This document shows positions 51,921-61,828 of a DNA stretch of 64,000 nt, in pieces. Made by a program: the position numbers and the translations under genes. The notes below the pieces were generated by a model. It was not told where the DNA came from and did not search any database. It worked only from the letters and a program-made list of their open reading frames with translations. The DNA is from JAAYJT01 sp037446395 (GTDB lineage: Bacteria > Bacteroidota > Bacteroidia > Bacteroidales > JAAYJT01). Numbering within the stretch: the first letter of the stretch is position 1; each line of letters begins with the position of its first letter. The stretch covers positions 12,234 to 76,233 of the forward strand of contig JBBIIP010000013.1 of NCBI GenBank assembly GCA_037446395.1, given 5' to 3'.

Positions 51921-53783
51921 ATGAAAAAAGCTTTACTATTCTTTGTCATTGTCGTTATGGCGTTTTTTGTTACCGCGCAGGATGCAAACATCACCACAAC
52001 CAAATCGTTCGCTCACGTTCCGGAAGCGGACCAACCCGCCATTGATGGAACCTATAACTTTAGCCGGGAAGTTGTGCCCAATCAGTTTGTGAGGGCAAAA
52101 AGCTCGGTTGATGAAGCCATGATTGGCATGAACAGGCATGATAATCAAAACAGTTACGCACCGCAAAACCGAATCTTTCGCTATGCCGATGGTACAATCG
52201 GCCTGGTGTGGTTTTATGGAATGAACAATCCCGATTTTCCTGACCGTGGATCGGCCTATAACTATTTTAACGGAACCCAATGGGGGCCTGAACCAGCGGT
52301 CAGGATTGAGGATGTCCGAACCGGCTGGCCATCGTATGCTCCTTTTGGAGCAACGGGCGAAATAGTTGCAGCGCACACTACCAGCTCCAGCACCCTTACC
52401 TTTTCAAGGAGAACAACCAAGGGTACTGGCGCATGGCAATATCAAAGCTTTCTCCCCCCGCCCGCGGGTGCCGTAGGACTTTTATATCCACGCATGATCA
52501 CCTCTGGCCCAACACGAAATGTTATCCATGTATTAGCCCAAACGACTGCCGGCACAAGTGGGTCAATTTATCAGGGGATGGACGGAGCCTTGCTTTATTA
52601 TCGTTCGCAGGATGGCGGAGCCACCTGGGATAAGCAAGCTGAGATTCTTCCCGGAATGGGATCGGATTTCTACGCCTTCATCTCACTCGATCAATATGTC
52701 TGGATCGAACCCCGTGGAAATCATATTGCTTTTCTTGCCGGAGGAAGAGGCCTTGATTTCTTTCTCATGCAATCATTGGATGGCGGAAACAACTGGACCA
52801 AAACCATGATCTGGAAAAACCCTTATAATTGTAATATTACCACTGCGCCGGCACATTATTGTGTTGATGGGTCATTTCACGGTGCAATTGACCAGACTGG
52901 CAAGATTCATGTTGCTTTTGGGTTGAACAGAAAGACTTTTAACTCATGGTATCCAACCGTTGGAGGACTGGCATATTGGAATACATCAATGCCGGCATGG
53001 CTTCAAACATATGACAATACCCTGCACCCCGACAGCGTCGAAGCAAGGGGCAACCTGATATACAGAAACATGGATTTCAATGGGGATGGCACTTATAATC
53101 CGCTCACCGGAAATGCTGCTGTCGGATACTATTATATTGGAACCGCCAGCATGCCACAAGTAACAATTGATAATAACAACGTACTCTTCGTGGTGTTTTC
53201 TGCAATGAGCGATATCAATGATACTCAAAAAAACTATCGGAAACTTGTCGGGATGGTTTCACTCAACGGGGGCGCCACCTGGCGCAATCCGGTGCATCTG
53301 ACAGCCGACGATTGGCATATGTTCGATGAATGTGTTTTTCCAAATCTGGCCCCTGTAAATGATAATTTTTACCATTTATATTATCAGGCCGACGAAAAAC
53401 CAGGCTTGGCCATGCGGGGAGGGGGATCGTCGCCAGCACATACCTATGTAGATAATTTTATCTACTATATGCGCATTCCTAAGTCAGCCATGGTAGGAAT
53501 AGCCAACCCCAAACCAGAGGTTATCATTACCAGGATCTCACAAAACTACCCAAATCCGGTTTCTGATAAAACAAGCTTCGAGCTTATTCTTGAAAAACAA
53601 TCAGAGGTAAAGGTATCGGTTTTTAACCTCATGGGAAAAATGGTATTTGAACTCGATAAAGGAAACTATATTGCAGGACATCATACCATTTCGCTCGATA
53701 TGACGGGCCTTGCTCCCGGAGTTTATTTCTATAAAGTTCAGGCAGGCGCGCAATCAATCACACGTAAAATGATTGTCAATTAG
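51921..53783 (+). CDS. T9SS-secreted protein with Asp-box repeats, second copy
   Basis: The 620-residue protein starts at MKKALLFFVIVVMAFFVTAQ, a good signal peptide. A GTG at 51843 would add 26 residues without signal character and lies upstream of the promoter box. Asp-box turns are SQDGGATW, SLDGGNNW and SLNGGATW. The T9SS sorting domain at the C-terminus (NYPNPVSDKTSFELILEKQSEVKVSVFNLMGKMV ... ITRKMIVN) resembles that of the preceding gene. The two genes are probably tandem paralogues. The function is unknown, but a propeller fold is likely. Confidence 0.87.
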   Translation: MKKALLFFVIVVMAFFVTAQDANITTTKSFAHVPEADQPAIDGTYNFSREVVPNQFVRAKSSVDEAMIGMNRHDNQNSYAPQNRIFRYADGTIGLVWFYGMNNPDFPDRGSAYNYFNGTQWGPEPAVRIEDVRTGWPSYAPFGATGEIVAAHTTSSSTLTFSRRTTKGTGAWQYQSFLPPPAGAVGLLYPRMITSGPTRNVIHVLAQTTAGTSGSIYQGMDGALLYYRSQDGGATWDKQAEILPGMGSDFYAFISLDQYVWIEPRGNHIAFLAGGRGLDFFLMQSLDGGNNWTKTMIWKNPYNCNITTAPAHYCVDGSFHGAIDQTGKIHVAFGLNRKTFNSWYPTVGGLAYWNTSMPAWLQTYDNTLHPDSVEARGNLIYRNMDFNGDGTYNPLTGNAAVGYYYIGTASMPQVTIDNNNVLFVVFSAMSDINDTQKNYRKLVGMVSLNGGATWRNPVHLTADDWHMFDECVFPNLAPVNDNFYHLYYQADEKPGLAMRGGGSSPAHTYVDNFIYYMRIPKSAMVGIANPKPEVIITRISQNYPNPVSDKTSFELILEKQSEVKVSVFNLMGKMVFELDKGNYIAGHHTISLDMTGLAPGVYFYKVQAGAQSITRKMIVN

Positions 53784-53801
53784 ACGATTCCAGGAAATCA
53801 C

Positions 53802-53840
53802 AAACCGAGGCTATTTTGACAGGGTAGCCTCTTTTGGTTT
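53802..53840 (+). terminator. Putative terminator after the second T9SS gene
   Basis: Stem GAGGCTA/TAGCCTC with an outer AAACC/GGTTT pairing and a following T-rich stretch, 19 bases after the stop codon. Confidence 0.7.
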
Positions 53841-53900
53841 GGTGCGCTTTTCAGGTTCAGGCAAAATGAACGACAGCCAAGATTCTGTTTAATTTATTCT

Positions 53901-53908
53901 TACTTTTG
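53901..53908 (+). promoter_or_regulatory. Putative -7 box of the subtilisin-like protease gene
   Basis: TACTTTTG matches TAnnTTTG, about 67 bases upstream of the start at 53975. Confidence 0.5.
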
Positions 53909-53974
53909 CCGTATTATATTACCAATACCTGACAATAAATTCAATCTCCAGTTATTTACTAATGTATAAATAAA

Positions 53975-56900
53975 ATGAAACAAAAACTAACACTGCCTGG
54001 GCTTTTAGTGCAACTTGCAATTGCATTCATGCTTTCAAATAACGTTTTTTCGCAAAGTATCGAACCGGGATACGAACTGCTTTTTAATAGTGGCAACTAT
54101 ACCAATAATGCAAACTTAACGGAATTTACCAAATGGTTTGCCGGCAGCAGCAAGGGCACTGAGCCACTCATCTACCGGATTGTTCAGTTTTATAAAATTC
54201 CAAACCTGCAGACCAAACAACTACTTGCACAAAATGGAATTGTCCTTCACGAATACATCCCAAACAAAGCCTACCTGGCCACCATTGCCTCCACAGCGAA
54301 CATAAATTTACTGCACACCTACAATGCAAGGGGAGTGTTCGAAATACAGCCTTCCTATAAGTTGAGTTTTGATGTGCTTACGGGCAATTTTCCGGAGCAT
54401 GCCAAGCGTGCCAACGGACAAGTTGAGCTATTTGTACATCACTTTGCAGGGATAAGCAGCAATGCAATAAAGCAATTGTTATTGTTAAATGGTATTTCTC
54501 GGGTCGAGTATGGCATGGCTGATAATTTTCTTGTAGTTAGTGCAACCCCAGAGCAGATTCAGTGGATGTCGGGGCAACCATTTATTTACTATATAGAACC
54601 TGTGAATCCACCTGCAGTCCCTGACAATGATACCGGCCGCACCCTACACCGTTCGAGTTCTATCAACAGCGACCATCCATTGGGACGCAAGTATGACGGA
54701 TCGGGCATCCGCGTGATGTTGCAGGACGATGGCATTATTGGTCCGCATATTGACTATCAGGGACGCATACCTATGCAGTATTTAAGCAACAACAATGGAG
54801 ATCATGGCGATCATTGTGCAGGAATCATTTTTGGGGCAGGAAATCTTAACCCCAGGCTTAGGGGCATGGCTCCCGGTGCCCTCCTTTATGTCTATAGTGC
54901 GTCTGGTTATCAGGGATTTAACTCATTATCTACGCATTATACAAATCCGGGCATCCGCATCACCTCTACATCCTATAGCGATGGATGCAACGCAGGGTAT
55001 ACTTCGCTTGCGCGCACAATGGACCTGCAGCTTACGCTTTATCCAAAGCTGATGCATGTTTTTTCTGCCGGAAACGATGGTGCTTCCGACTGCCTCTATG
55101 GCGCTGGTGCAGGATGGGGAAACATTACCGGAGGTCACAAAGCTGCCAAGAATGTGATTTCAGTTGGCAACCTCAGTGCAACAGATGATCTTTCTGGTTC
55201 GAGCAGCCGTGGGCCTGCAAAAGATGGGCGACTGAAACCCGAAGTGTGTGCAAAAGGGACCAGCGTGAATTCCACAACCAATCCAAATCTTTACGTTCTC
55301 AAATCCGGCACATCCATGTCGTGCCCTGGAGTTGCAGGTACATTGGCACAACTCAACCAGGCATATAAAGCACTAAACACTCAGGCAGAACCCCCTGGAG
55401 CCTTAATGAAAGCCATTATCATGAATACGGCAGATGACCTCGGCAATGCAGGCCCTGACTTTCGCTTTGGATTTGGCCGCATCAATGCCTATAAAGCGCT
55501 TTTAGCCCTTGAACGCTTTCAATACGATAGTGCTGATATAGATCAGGAACAAACCATACTGCATGCCATAACCGTCCCGGCAAATCTTAGGCAGCTTAAA
55601 ATCATGCTCTACTGGAATGATTTTGCTGGAATTGCCGGATCAACAAAAGCACTCGTCAACGATCTTGACCTCTCTGTTAGAGGTCCTGCAGCGAGCTTTT
55701 TCTCTCCAATGATTCTTGATCATAAACCTACTGTGGCAAGCCTGAGTGCCCTTGCTGTGCAAGGTAGAGACAGCATTAACAACGTTGAACAGGTTGTAAT
55801 CAACATGCCGGCTGCCGGAACATACCAGGTGCGGGTTTCCGGATTGCTGGTACCCCAGGCGTTACAAAAATATTACATAACCTGGGAATTTATTACCCCG
55901 GATATTACGCTGACCTACCCGATTGGTGGTGAGTCTTTTGTGCCTCTGGAAAATGAAACTATCCGTTGGGATGCTCCAACCGGTACCGATCCTTTCAATC
56001 TGTTTTATTCGTCCGATGCAGGAACAACCTGGACCAGTATCGCATCAAATGTCTTAGCCACCCAGCGACACTTCACATGGGCTATTCCTGGTGGTGCCTA
56101 CGGTAAGTTTCTGCTAAAACTAACCAGAGGTACTCAGGAAACAATTATACAACATCCGGTTAATATTGCCCCAATGGCCACAAATGTTTCGGTTGACTGG
56201 GCTTGTGCCAACTCATTCAGGATTAAATGGGATCAGATGTTTGGCGCAACTGGATACATTGTTCGCAGGCTTGGCGATGTATACATGGATTCGGTGGCTT
56301 ATACAACAAGAAATTCATATATTTTTACAGGAACCAACCAAAGCGAAAGCTGGGTTTCAGTGCAGGCAGTTTATCCGAACAAGGTCTTGAGCCGCCGCAC
56401 TAATGCCATCATGAAGGCTGCCGGGTTGCAAAACTGTACTGCCAATGACATGGCAGCCGAAAATATTCCGAATGCAGACTGGACCGTTTTTCCTACTTGC
56501 AACGACATGAGTAATTTCAGGATGAACTTACGATTTAGAAACAATTCAGGCACCCTGGCCACCGGGTATTCAATGGGATATAGGTTGAATAACAACACTG
56601 CGGTTGTACAGGAACAGTCCGGAACCTTGCTGCCCGACAGCAGCCAGGTCGCTCTGTTCTCAGGCACTCTGAATCTGTCATTGCCGGGTACTTATACATT
56701 GAAGGCCTGGATATCGCATCCCCTTGACGGGAATCGCAACAACGACACCATCACAAAACAGATCAGAGTCATTGAGAGCACACCCATTGCACAGGCCAGT
56801 TACATTCAAAATTTCGATGGCTTTTTGAGATGCGTATCAACGCCAACCTGTCAGAGTATCACGTGCGCACTTACCGAGGGCTGGATCAACCTAACCAACA

Positions 56901-57613
56901 CTTTTGAGGATTTTATTGACTGGCGTGTTTTTGGCGGCAGCACACCCACCAGCGCTACAGGCCCTCCCCATGATCGCACAACAGGAACCCTCGATGGCAA
57001 CTATCTTTACCTCGAACCAACCGGACTGTGCTATAACCGAGAAGCCATTCTTATGAGCCCTTGCTTTAACTTAACCGAAGCCACATCTTACACGATTAAA
57101 TTCTGGTATCATATGTATGGTGCCGATATGGGCCGTCTGCATGTAGATGCCATGGTTAATGGCAATATTATTCGCGATGTGATTGAACCATTGGTAGGGG
57201 ACAAAGGAAACGAATGGCGCGAAGCGGTGATAAAGAACATTCCGGCGGGGCTGGTGGTGTTCCGTTTCAGGGGGATTACCGGAAATGGGCAAACCAGTGA
57301 TATGGCCATTGACGACTTTCAGGTCACAACGAATGTAGGCTTCGAAGAATTTGCTCTCACCAGCCCCGCCATCAAAGTATCTCCTAATCCGGGCGGTGGC
57401 ATTTTCAATATTTCGGTTGATAACATTTCAGGGAAAAGCATTCACCTGCAGATCCGCGATTTGCTTGGCAAGGTGCTGATGAGTAATCAGATAAAAGTTG
57501 CGGGCCAGCAATACCACCACACGCTCGACCTATCTCATTTTCCGAATGGAATCTATATTATATCAGCGAGCAACAATACTGGGAGCACTTATCAACGCCT
57601 GATCAAACAGTAA
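53975..57613 (+). CDS. T9SS-secreted subtilisin-like (S8) serine protease
   Basis: The 1212-residue protein has a signal peptide, then an N-terminal region of about 220 residues. The S8 catalytic domain follows, with the triad Asp251 (QDDGIIG), His277 (GDHGDHCAG) and Ser447 (GTSMSCPG). Next are a jelly-roll-like region (about 520-640), fibronectin/immunoglobulin-like regions, a MAM-like or adhesin domain near residues 950-1110 (DFIDWRVFGGSTPTSATGPPHDRT), and a T9SS sorting domain (KVSPNPGGGIFNISVDN ... YQRLIKQ). It is probably exported to the cell surface to digest proteins. Confidence 0.93.
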   Translation: MKQKLTLPGLLVQLAIAFMLSNNVFSQSIEPGYELLFNSGNYTNNANLTEFTKWFAGSSKGTEPLIYRIVQFYKIPNLQTKQLLAQNGIVLHEYIPNKAYLATIASTANINLLHTYNARGVFEIQPSYKLSFDVLTGNFPEHAKRANGQVELFVHHFAGISSNAIKQLLLLNGISRVEYGMADNFLVVSATPEQIQWMSGQPFIYYIEPVNPPAVPDNDTGRTLHRSSSINSDHPLGRKYDGSGIRVMLQDDGIIGPHIDYQGRIPMQYLSNNNGDHGDHCAGIIFGAGNLNPRLRGMAPGALLYVYSASGYQGFNSLSTHYTNPGIRITSTSYSDGCNAGYTSLARTMDLQLTLYPKLMHVFSAGNDGASDCLYGAGAGWGNITGGHKAAKNVISVGNLSATDDLSGSSSRGPAKDGRLKPEVCAKGTSVNSTTNPNLYVLKSGTSMSCPGVAGTLAQLNQAYKALNTQAEPPGALMKAIIMNTADDLGNAGPDFRFGFGRINAYKALLALERFQYDSADIDQEQTILHAITVPANLRQLKIMLYWNDFAGIAGSTKALVNDLDLSVRGPAASFFSPMILDHKPTVASLSALAVQGRDSINNVEQVVINMPAAGTYQVRVSGLLVPQALQKYYITWEFITPDITLTYPIGGESFVPLENETIRWDAPTGTDPFNLFYSSDAGTTWTSIASNVLATQRHFTWAIPGGAYGKFLLKLTRGTQETIIQHPVNIAPMATNVSVDWACANSFRIKWDQMFGATGYIVRRLGDVYMDSVAYTTRNSYIFTGTNQSESWVSVQAVYPNKVLSRRTNAIMKAAGLQNCTANDMAAENIPNADWTVFPTCNDMSNFRMNLRFRNNSGTLATGYSMGYRLNNNTAVVQEQSGTLLPDSSQVALFSGTLNLSLPGTYTLKAWISHPLDGNRNNDTITKQIRVIESTPIAQASYIQNFDGFLRCVSTPTCQSITCALTEGWINLTNTFEDFIDWRVFGGSTPTSATGPPHDRTTGTLDGNYLYLEPTGLCYNREAILMSPCFNLTEATSYTIKFWYHMYGADMGRLHVDAMVNGNIIRDVIEPLVGDKGNEWREAVIKNIPAGLVVFRFRGITGNGQTSDMAIDDFQVTTNVGFEEFALTSPAIKVSPNPGGGIFNISVDNISGKSIHLQIRDLLGKVLMSNQIKVAGQQYHHTLDLSHFPNGIYIISASNNTGSTYQRLIKQ

Positions 57614-57645
57614 ACTCGTCAATTATTCAAATGATGTTGTGTAAT

Positions 57646-57681
57646 AAAGTGCATTGCGCCATCGGTGCAATGCACTTTGCT
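57646..57681 (+). terminator. Putative hairpin terminator after the protease gene
   Basis: A perfect 12-base-pair stem (AAAGTGCATTGC with GCAATGCACTTT, 9-base loop) lies 32 bases after the stop. The T-run after it is short. Confidence 0.6.
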
Positions 57682-57724
57682 CTCCATCCATAGGATTCGG
57701 ATGCGATCATCTTCAGAGTTTTCT

Positions 57725-57732
57725 TAATTTTG
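57725..57732 (+). promoter_or_regulatory. Putative -7 box of pfkA
   Basis: TAATTTTG matches TAnnTTTG, 25 bases upstream of the pfkA start. Confidence 0.5.
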
Positions 57733-57756
57733 CCGCATTGAATCATAGGCAACGTT

Positions 57757-58851
57757 ATGAAAAGAGTATTGGTTGTGACTGGTGGGGGCGATTGCCCCGG
57801 CTTAAATGCTGTAATCAGGGCCATTGTCAAAAGAGCTTCCACAGAAAAGAACTGGGAGGTTGTCGGCAGTATCGAGGCCTTTAATGGCATTTTGCGCGAA
57901 CCTACCGAAATAATGATTCTCGACGAGAAAGCTGTATCCGGCATCCATTACCAGGGAGGTACAATTATTCAGACTACAAACAAGGGTGGCCCATTTGCCT
58001 GGCCTGTAAAACAACACGACGGCACCTGGATTACAGTTGATCGCTCTGAAGAAATGATCCGAAAAATAGAATACCTGGGTGTAGAGGCGGTTATCAACAT
58101 CGGGGGTGACGGATCGCAACGGATTTCAAAAGCCCTGCATGAAAAAGGCCTCAATATTATTGGTGTCCCTAAAACCATTGACAACGACCTGTCGGCAACC
58201 GATTCGACTTTTGGTTTCCAAACCGCCATTCAGATTGCCACCGAAGCTGTTGATAAACTCGTTACTACGGCTGCAAGCCATAACCGGGTGTTCATTCTCG
58301 AGGTGATGGGACGCGATGCAGGCTGGATTGCCTTAAATGCTGCAGTTGCGGGTGGCTCAGAAATTTGTTTGATACCCGAGTTTCCTTACGACATACATAA
58401 AGTGCTTGAAAAAATTGAATCCCGATTTACGAAAGGCCGCGGATTTGTGAATATTGTGATCGCAGAAGGCGCTTACCCCATTGGGGGGCACATTACGGGC
58501 GTTAACCCAGACAGCATTGGCTATGAACATATTCGCCTTGGAGGAGTTGCCTACAAATTGACGGAAAGCCTGAAAAATGCTGGTTGTGAACACGATATCC
58601 GGGCTACAGTGCTGGGCCATCTCCAGCGCGGTGGTGTGCCCATCGCATACGACCGTGTGCTGGCCACCCAATTCGGAGTAAAAGCATTTGAAATGGTGCT
58701 GGCCGGGGAATATGGCCGGATGGTCTCATATCAGCATCCTTTTATAACCAGCGTAACCCTCGACGAGGCGGTGCAAAAGCCAAACCTGGTTACAGCAGAT
58801 ACTGCCCTGATGAAAACCGCCAGGGGAGTTGGTATTTGCTTTGGTGACTAA
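57757..58851 (+). CDS. pfkA: 6-phosphofructokinase, group III type
   Basis: The 364-residue enzyme phosphorylates fructose 6-phosphate. Catalytic motifs are GGGDCPGLNAVI at residue 9, GGDGS (Gly119 at the phosphoryl-donor position), PKTIDND (Lys139 in the second selectivity position) and MGRDAGWIAL. Gly at the first position points to ATP. Lys at the second occurs in PPi-using and group-III enzymes. The combination is seen in the mixed-substrate group. The donor is therefore probably ATP, but it is not certain. Confidence 0.92.
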   Translation: MKRVLVVTGGGDCPGLNAVIRAIVKRASTEKNWEVVGSIEAFNGILREPTEIMILDEKAVSGIHYQGGTIIQTTNKGGPFAWPVKQHDGTWITVDRSEEMIRKIEYLGVEAVINIGGDGSQRISKALHEKGLNIIGVPKTIDNDLSATDSTFGFQTAIQIATEAVDKLVTTAASHNRVFILEVMGRDAGWIALNAAVAGGSEICLIPEFPYDIHKVLEKIESRFTKGRGFVNIVIAEGAYPIGGHITGVNPDSIGYEHIRLGGVAYKLTESLKNAGCEHDIRATVLGHLQRGGVPIAYDRVLATQFGVKAFEMVLAGEYGRMVSYQHPFITSVTLDEAVQKPNLVTADTALMKTARGVGICFGD

Positions 58852-58902
58852 ACCCGGGCTCCTTCATTCAAATATTTATTTCATTTTTCACTGTAAAAAG
58901 GC

Positions 58903-58910
58903 TATCTTTG
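58903..58910 (+). promoter_or_regulatory. Putative -7 box of the secreted amylase gene
   Basis: TATCTTTG matches TAnnTTTG, 33 bases upstream of the ATG at 58943. Confidence 0.5.
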
Positions 58911-58942
58911 AGCTTCTTTTAAAGCCCAAATTTGATTGCACG

Positions 58943-61741
58943 ATGAAAAAAATACATCTCCTCTCCCCAACAGGAATCATATTTACATTACTGATTGCTG
59001 CAAGTGCCAGCGGACAAGTCATTACAACCAATCCATTGTTTCCCACCGAGGCCGATCAGGTTGTGGTTACATTTGATGCCACCAAAGGTTCGGGTGCAAT
59101 GGCGGGCTATACAGGAGATGTTTATGCCCACACCGGAGTTAAAATCCAGGGAAATACGAGCTGGCAATATGTGATCGGTAACTGGAACAATAACAACGTG
59201 CAACCCCGCCTGACAAGGATTTCGGCCAATATCTATCAATTGATTATTACGCCAAGCATCAGGCAGTTCTACAATGTTCCCTCAGATAAAGTAATCGTGC
59301 AGATGGCATTCGTGTTTCGGGCATCCACAGGGTCACCACAAACAGAGGATTTGTTTGTTGATGTGTATCCTCCTGGCCTGAATATTTTAATTAACTCACC
59401 CGCAAAAAACAGCATATACCTGCAAGGCGCCCAGTTTTCGGTAAACGCGGTTTCGAACCTGGCCGATAGCATGTTTTTAACTCAAAACAACAATGTATTA
59501 GCAGCCGTCAAAGGCAACGCCTTAACATACACCTATACTACTTCATCACTTGGCAATCAGAAACTCATCGTGAGAGCAAAAAATCAGACACAATCACGCA
59601 CAGACACCATTCCCTTTTTTGTTCGTGGTCCCGCCCCCGTTGCATTGCTTCCTGACGGTGCAAAAAGCGGAATCAACTACATCAACCCTACAACCGCTAC
59701 CCTGGTGCTGCATGATCCGCCTGCCCTCAAACAGTATGTGTTTTTGATAGGCAGTTTCAATAATTGGCAAATTAATGAAAACTATTACATGAACCGCACT
59801 CCAGATGGCAAGCACTATTGGATCACCTTGACTAACCTGTTACCTGGAACCGAATACATTTATCAATACCTTGTTGATGGCCAGCTTCGTTTGGCCGATC
59901 CATACTGCGAAAAAACCAGCGACCCCTGGAATGATCAGTACATTCCTGCTACAACCTTTCCAGGACTAATTGCTTATCCGGCGGGAAAAACAACCGGAAT
60001 TGCCAGTGTGCTGCAAACAGCTCAAACACCCTATCAGTGGCAAATACAGAACTTTACACCGCCTCCTGTGACCGACCTGGTGATTTATGAATTGCACATC
60101 CGCGACTTCGTCGCCACACGCGATATAAAGACAGTAATTGACACCCTCAACTATCTAAAGAAAATGGGAGTCAATGCGATTGAACTAATGCCAATCAATG
60201 AATTTGAAGGCAACGATTCATGGGGCTACAACCCCTCATTTTATTTTGCTACCGATAAAGCATATGGCCGCAAGCAGGATTATCAGCGTTTTATTGACGA
60301 GTGTCATAAACTGGGTATTGCAGTGATTATTGATATGGTACTCAATCATTCCTATGGCCTTTCTCCTATGGTGCAGATGTATTTTAATCCAAATGCAGGT
60401 ACTTATGGACAACCAACCGCTCAAAACCCCTGGTATAACCAGGTTTGTCCGCATGAACCTTATTGCTGGGGCTACGACTTCAATCATCAAAGCATTCATA
60501 CCCAGGATTTTATTGATCGGGTGAATGCATTCTGGCTCACCGAGTTCAAGGTTGATGGCTTCCGGTTCGACTTCACAAAAGGCTTCACCAACTATCAGAC
60601 AGCAAATACTGGCTCCTCTTATGACGTTATCCGGATCAATTTGCTTAAACGCATGGCCGATAAAATCTGGCAGGTAAAACAGGGTGCGTACGTTATTCTT
60701 GAACATTTTGCCGAGAACAGCGAAGAAAAAGTGTTGGCTGAATATGGAATGATGCTCTGGGGAAATATGAACGGCTCTTATCGTGACGCGATCCGGGCAA
60801 CAAATCCCAGCTCAAATTTCGAATGGATTTCATACAAACAGCGCAACTGGACTGTGCCCAACCTGGTAGGATATATGGAAAGCCACGACGAAGAACGCCA
60901 GATGTATTACAACATTACCGGAGGCAATACCTCAAACCCTGTTCATAACATCCGCGACCTCACCATTGCACTAAGGCGCATGGAGCTTGCCTCTGCATTC
61001 TTCTACACCATTCCCGGTCCAAAAATGGTATGGCAGTTTGGGGAGCTCGGATATGATGTCAGCATAGATTTTAATGGCAGGGTAGGAGCAAAACCAATCA
61101 GATGGGAATACTGGAGCGATTACAGAAGAAAATATCTTTACAACATGAGTTCTGCGCTGATAAAACTCAGAACTACAAAGGATGTATTCCGCACGAATGA
61201 TTTCAGCCTTTCACTTTCTTCTCCAACCAAACGCATAAAACTCACCCATGCAAGCATGAACGCTGTAATCCTGGGTAATTTCGCAGTTACCGACGCTACC
61301 ATCATTCCTGATTTTCATCACACCGGATGGTGGTATAATTACTTTATCGGTGACTCAATCAATGTGTTGAACGTAAATTCTACGATCACACTTATTCCTG
61401 GAGAGTACAGAATATATACCAATAAGCGTTTACCCAAGCCCGAGATAGCGACTGGCATTTTTAACCCCGAAGATCTTGCCAGGCCTGCATCATTGCTCGT
61501 GTTCTATAACAACGAAAACAATAGCCATCAAGTCATCGTTCGAATATCAAAATCAGAAAACCTGCAACTTGAACTATATGATGTTTCTGGCCGAAGGATT
61601 AAGACCTTTGCAGCAGGAAGATTTGATTCAGGTATACATGAATTTCATCTTCCGTCGGAAATGCAAGCCAGGACAGGGGTTTATTTAGTGAAGCTAAATA
61701 CCGGTGCCTATTCGCAAACCAGGAAAGTACTGATTTTTTAA
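58943..61741 (+). CDS. T9SS-secreted GH13 alpha-amylase family enzyme
   Basis: The start MKKIHLLSPTGIIFTLLIAA gives a signal peptide. A longer frame from 58829 overlaps pfkA, covers the promoter box and has no signal, so it is rejected. Domains of the 932-residue protein: an N-terminal Ig-like or carbohydrate-binding region, a CBM48-like segment (LIGSFNNWQINENYYMNRTPDGKHYWI), then GH13 with region I IIDMVLNHS, nucleophile Asp543 (GFRFDFTK), acid/base Glu587 (VILEHF) and Asp649 (MESHDEER), and a T9SS sorting domain at the end (RISKSENLQLELYDVSGRRIKTF). It probably degrades starch or glycogen outside the cell. Confidence 0.93.
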   Translation: MKKIHLLSPTGIIFTLLIAASASGQVITTNPLFPTEADQVVVTFDATKGSGAMAGYTGDVYAHTGVKIQGNTSWQYVIGNWNNNNVQPRLTRISANIYQLIITPSIRQFYNVPSDKVIVQMAFVFRASTGSPQTEDLFVDVYPPGLNILINSPAKNSIYLQGAQFSVNAVSNLADSMFLTQNNNVLAAVKGNALTYTYTTSSLGNQKLIVRAKNQTQSRTDTIPFFVRGPAPVALLPDGAKSGINYINPTTATLVLHDPPALKQYVFLIGSFNNWQINENYYMNRTPDGKHYWITLTNLLPGTEYIYQYLVDGQLRLADPYCEKTSDPWNDQYIPATTFPGLIAYPAGKTTGIASVLQTAQTPYQWQIQNFTPPPVTDLVIYELHIRDFVATRDIKTVIDTLNYLKKMGVNAIELMPINEFEGNDSWGYNPSFYFATDKAYGRKQDYQRFIDECHKLGIAVIIDMVLNHSYGLSPMVQMYFNPNAGTYGQPTAQNPWYNQVCPHEPYCWGYDFNHQSIHTQDFIDRVNAFWLTEFKVDGFRFDFTKGFTNYQTANTGSSYDVIRINLLKRMADKIWQVKQGAYVILEHFAENSEEKVLAEYGMMLWGNMNGSYRDAIRATNPSSNFEWISYKQRNWTVPNLVGYMESHDEERQMYYNITGGNTSNPVHNIRDLTIALRRMELASAFFYTIPGPKMVWQFGELGYDVSIDFNGRVGAKPIRWEYWSDYRRKYLYNMSSALIKLRTTKDVFRTNDFSLSLSSPTKRIKLTHASMNAVILGNFAVTDATIIPDFHHTGWWYNYFIGDSINVLNVNSTITLIPGEYRIYTNKRLPKPEIATGIFNPEDLARPASLLVFYNNENNSHQVIVRISKSENLQLELYDVSGRRIKTFAAGRFDSGIHEFHLPSEMQARTGVYLVKLNTGAYSQTRKVLIF

Positions 61742-61749
61742 CCACTGAT

Positions 61750-61764
61750 ATTGACCCCCCTGGT
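61750..61764. repeat. Left inverted repeat flanking the SDR gene
   Basis: ATTGACCCCCCTGGT is the inverse of ACCAGGGGGTCAAT at 62664-62677, differing only in one extra C. It resembles the G-rich ends of IS21-family elements. Confidence 0.55.
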
Positions 61765-61828
61765 CGGTGTGTGCCATGCGGAAAAAACATCGAGATTACA
61801 GAGGACATTTTAATATAAGTAAAATATT

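Noticed and set aside
58829..58942. Longer start of the secreted amylase overlapping pfkA
   Set aside because: It overlaps the pfkA 3' end and the promoter box at 58903. The ATG at 58943 gives a normal signal peptide.
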